Positions 5,387 to 5,515 of a stretch of DNA of 5,515 nt are shown here, piece by piece. Location of the stretch: the NCBI GenBank assembly GCA_903823545.1, contig CAIJTL010000323.1, positions 1 to 5,515 of the forward strand. The letters run 5' to 3'. The notes beneath the pieces were generated by a model. It did not search any database and had not been told where the DNA came from. It worked only from the letters and a program-made list of their open reading frames with translations. Each line of letters begins with the position of its first letter. The stretch's first letter is position 1. The position numbers and the translations under genes are program-made. The stretch comes from an uncultured Planctomycetaceae bacterium. GTDB taxonomy: Bacteria > Planctomycetota > Planctomycetia > Planctomycetales > Planctomycetaceae.

Positions 5387-5467
5387 TCCGAAACTCGAAA
5401 TCCGAAACAGCCACACAGCCGTTTCTAGATTCTCGCTTCGTCATTCCTTTGGATTTCGAGTTTCGGA
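5387..5467. repeat. 17-base perfect inverted repeat upstream of HNH
   Basis: The word at 5387-5403 (tccgaaactcgaaatcc) is the exact complement of 5451-5467, separated by 47 bases. It lies between the right-edge tRNA and the HNH start, and differs in sequence from the repeat after the gene. The composition (ccgaa/aattc words) suggests a dispersed intergenic palindrome; it could also mark a cassette boundary. Confidence 0.8.
5433..5445. repeat. 13-base direct repeat, copy at the 5' side of HNH
   Basis: tcgcttcgtcatt, identical to 4733-4745. It lies inside the loop of the 17-base inverted repeat. Together the two copies enclose the entire HNH coding region and its ribosome site. Confidence 0.6.
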
Positions 5468-5477
5468 TATCAAAAAG

Positions 5478-5515
5478 GGTGTCCGACGGGAGTCGAACCC
5501 GTACCTCGGCTGTCA
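5478..5515 (-). tRNA. partial tRNA, probably His, cut by window edge
   Basis: Only the 3' half is present. On the minus strand the T arm is ACGGG, TTCGACT, CCCGT (5502-5486, perfect), followed by the acceptor strand CGGACAC (5485-5479). Base 73 is C, which is characteristic of tRNA-His. The visible end of the anticodon loop reads TGAC, so the anticodon is NTG (His GTG, or Gln TTG/CTG); C73 favours His. The 4-base variable loop matches the array members. No CCA is encoded; CTTTTT follows base 73. Whether the D arm is degenerate cannot be seen. It lies upstream of and in the same direction as the HNH gene. Confidence 0.72.

Noticed and set aside
4994..5428. Plus-strand 144-residue frame
   Set aside because: It is antisense to the HNH gene, whose zinc and catalytic residues are intact.

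Overview
The window reads as an accessory-rich chromosomal stretch of a planctomycete, probably Pirellulaceae-like. This is inferred from moderate G+C, TadE/TadG/Flp proteins with the Arg-Arg-Gly prepilin motif, an HNH protein of a family I associate with such genomes, and intergenic DNA full of short palindromic words (attgagtcgaga, tcgcttcgtcatt, atttcgagtttcgga). No marker gene fixes the taxon.

Left part (1-4230): a tight-adherence (Tad/Flp-type) pilus or secretion locus arranged divergently around a 557-base intergenic region. Leftward run a 59-residue Flp-type prepilin (851-672) and a TadE-type pseudopilin (625-17). Rightward run a second, paralogous TadE-like protein with a C-terminal PKD-like extension (1409-2383), a TadG-like protein whose start overlaps the previous stop (2383-3651), and a small lipoprotein (3733-4230). 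The ATPase, secretin, platform and prepilin peptidase genes are not in the window. A 36-codon TTG-start reading frame with a perfect Shine-Dalgarno sequence (1271-1381) is a weak candidate small gene.

Right part (4231-5515): the most unusual region. On the minus strand, in transcription order, lie a tRNA cut by the window edge (probably His), a 197-residue HNH nuclease gene, and three tRNA-like genes reading as Trp(CCA), Arg(TCT) and Arg(GCG). The three complete ones keep acceptor, anticodon and T arms, the expected anticodon-loop bases and several aminoacylation identity bases. They lack T8 and have shrunken or broken D arms, and no 3' CCA is encoded. They recur about every 140-145 bases, separated by 70-75 base spacers built from inverted copies of gagtcgaga. 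The HNH gene sits inside this array. It is bracketed by a 13-base direct repeat and by two different inverted repeats, and its Shine-Dalgarno sequence lies in the 3' arm of a small perfect hairpin.

The pilus genes are expected to act together at the cell envelope: Flp is the major subunit, TadE/TadG are minor pilins or anchors. The tRNA-like array with its embedded HNH gene looks like a separate unit that converges on the lipoprotein gene. Its function is unknown. Candidates are a mobile tRNA array carried by a nuclease, a reserve of tRNAs against tRNA-cutting toxins, or chargeable tRNAs used outside ordinary translation.
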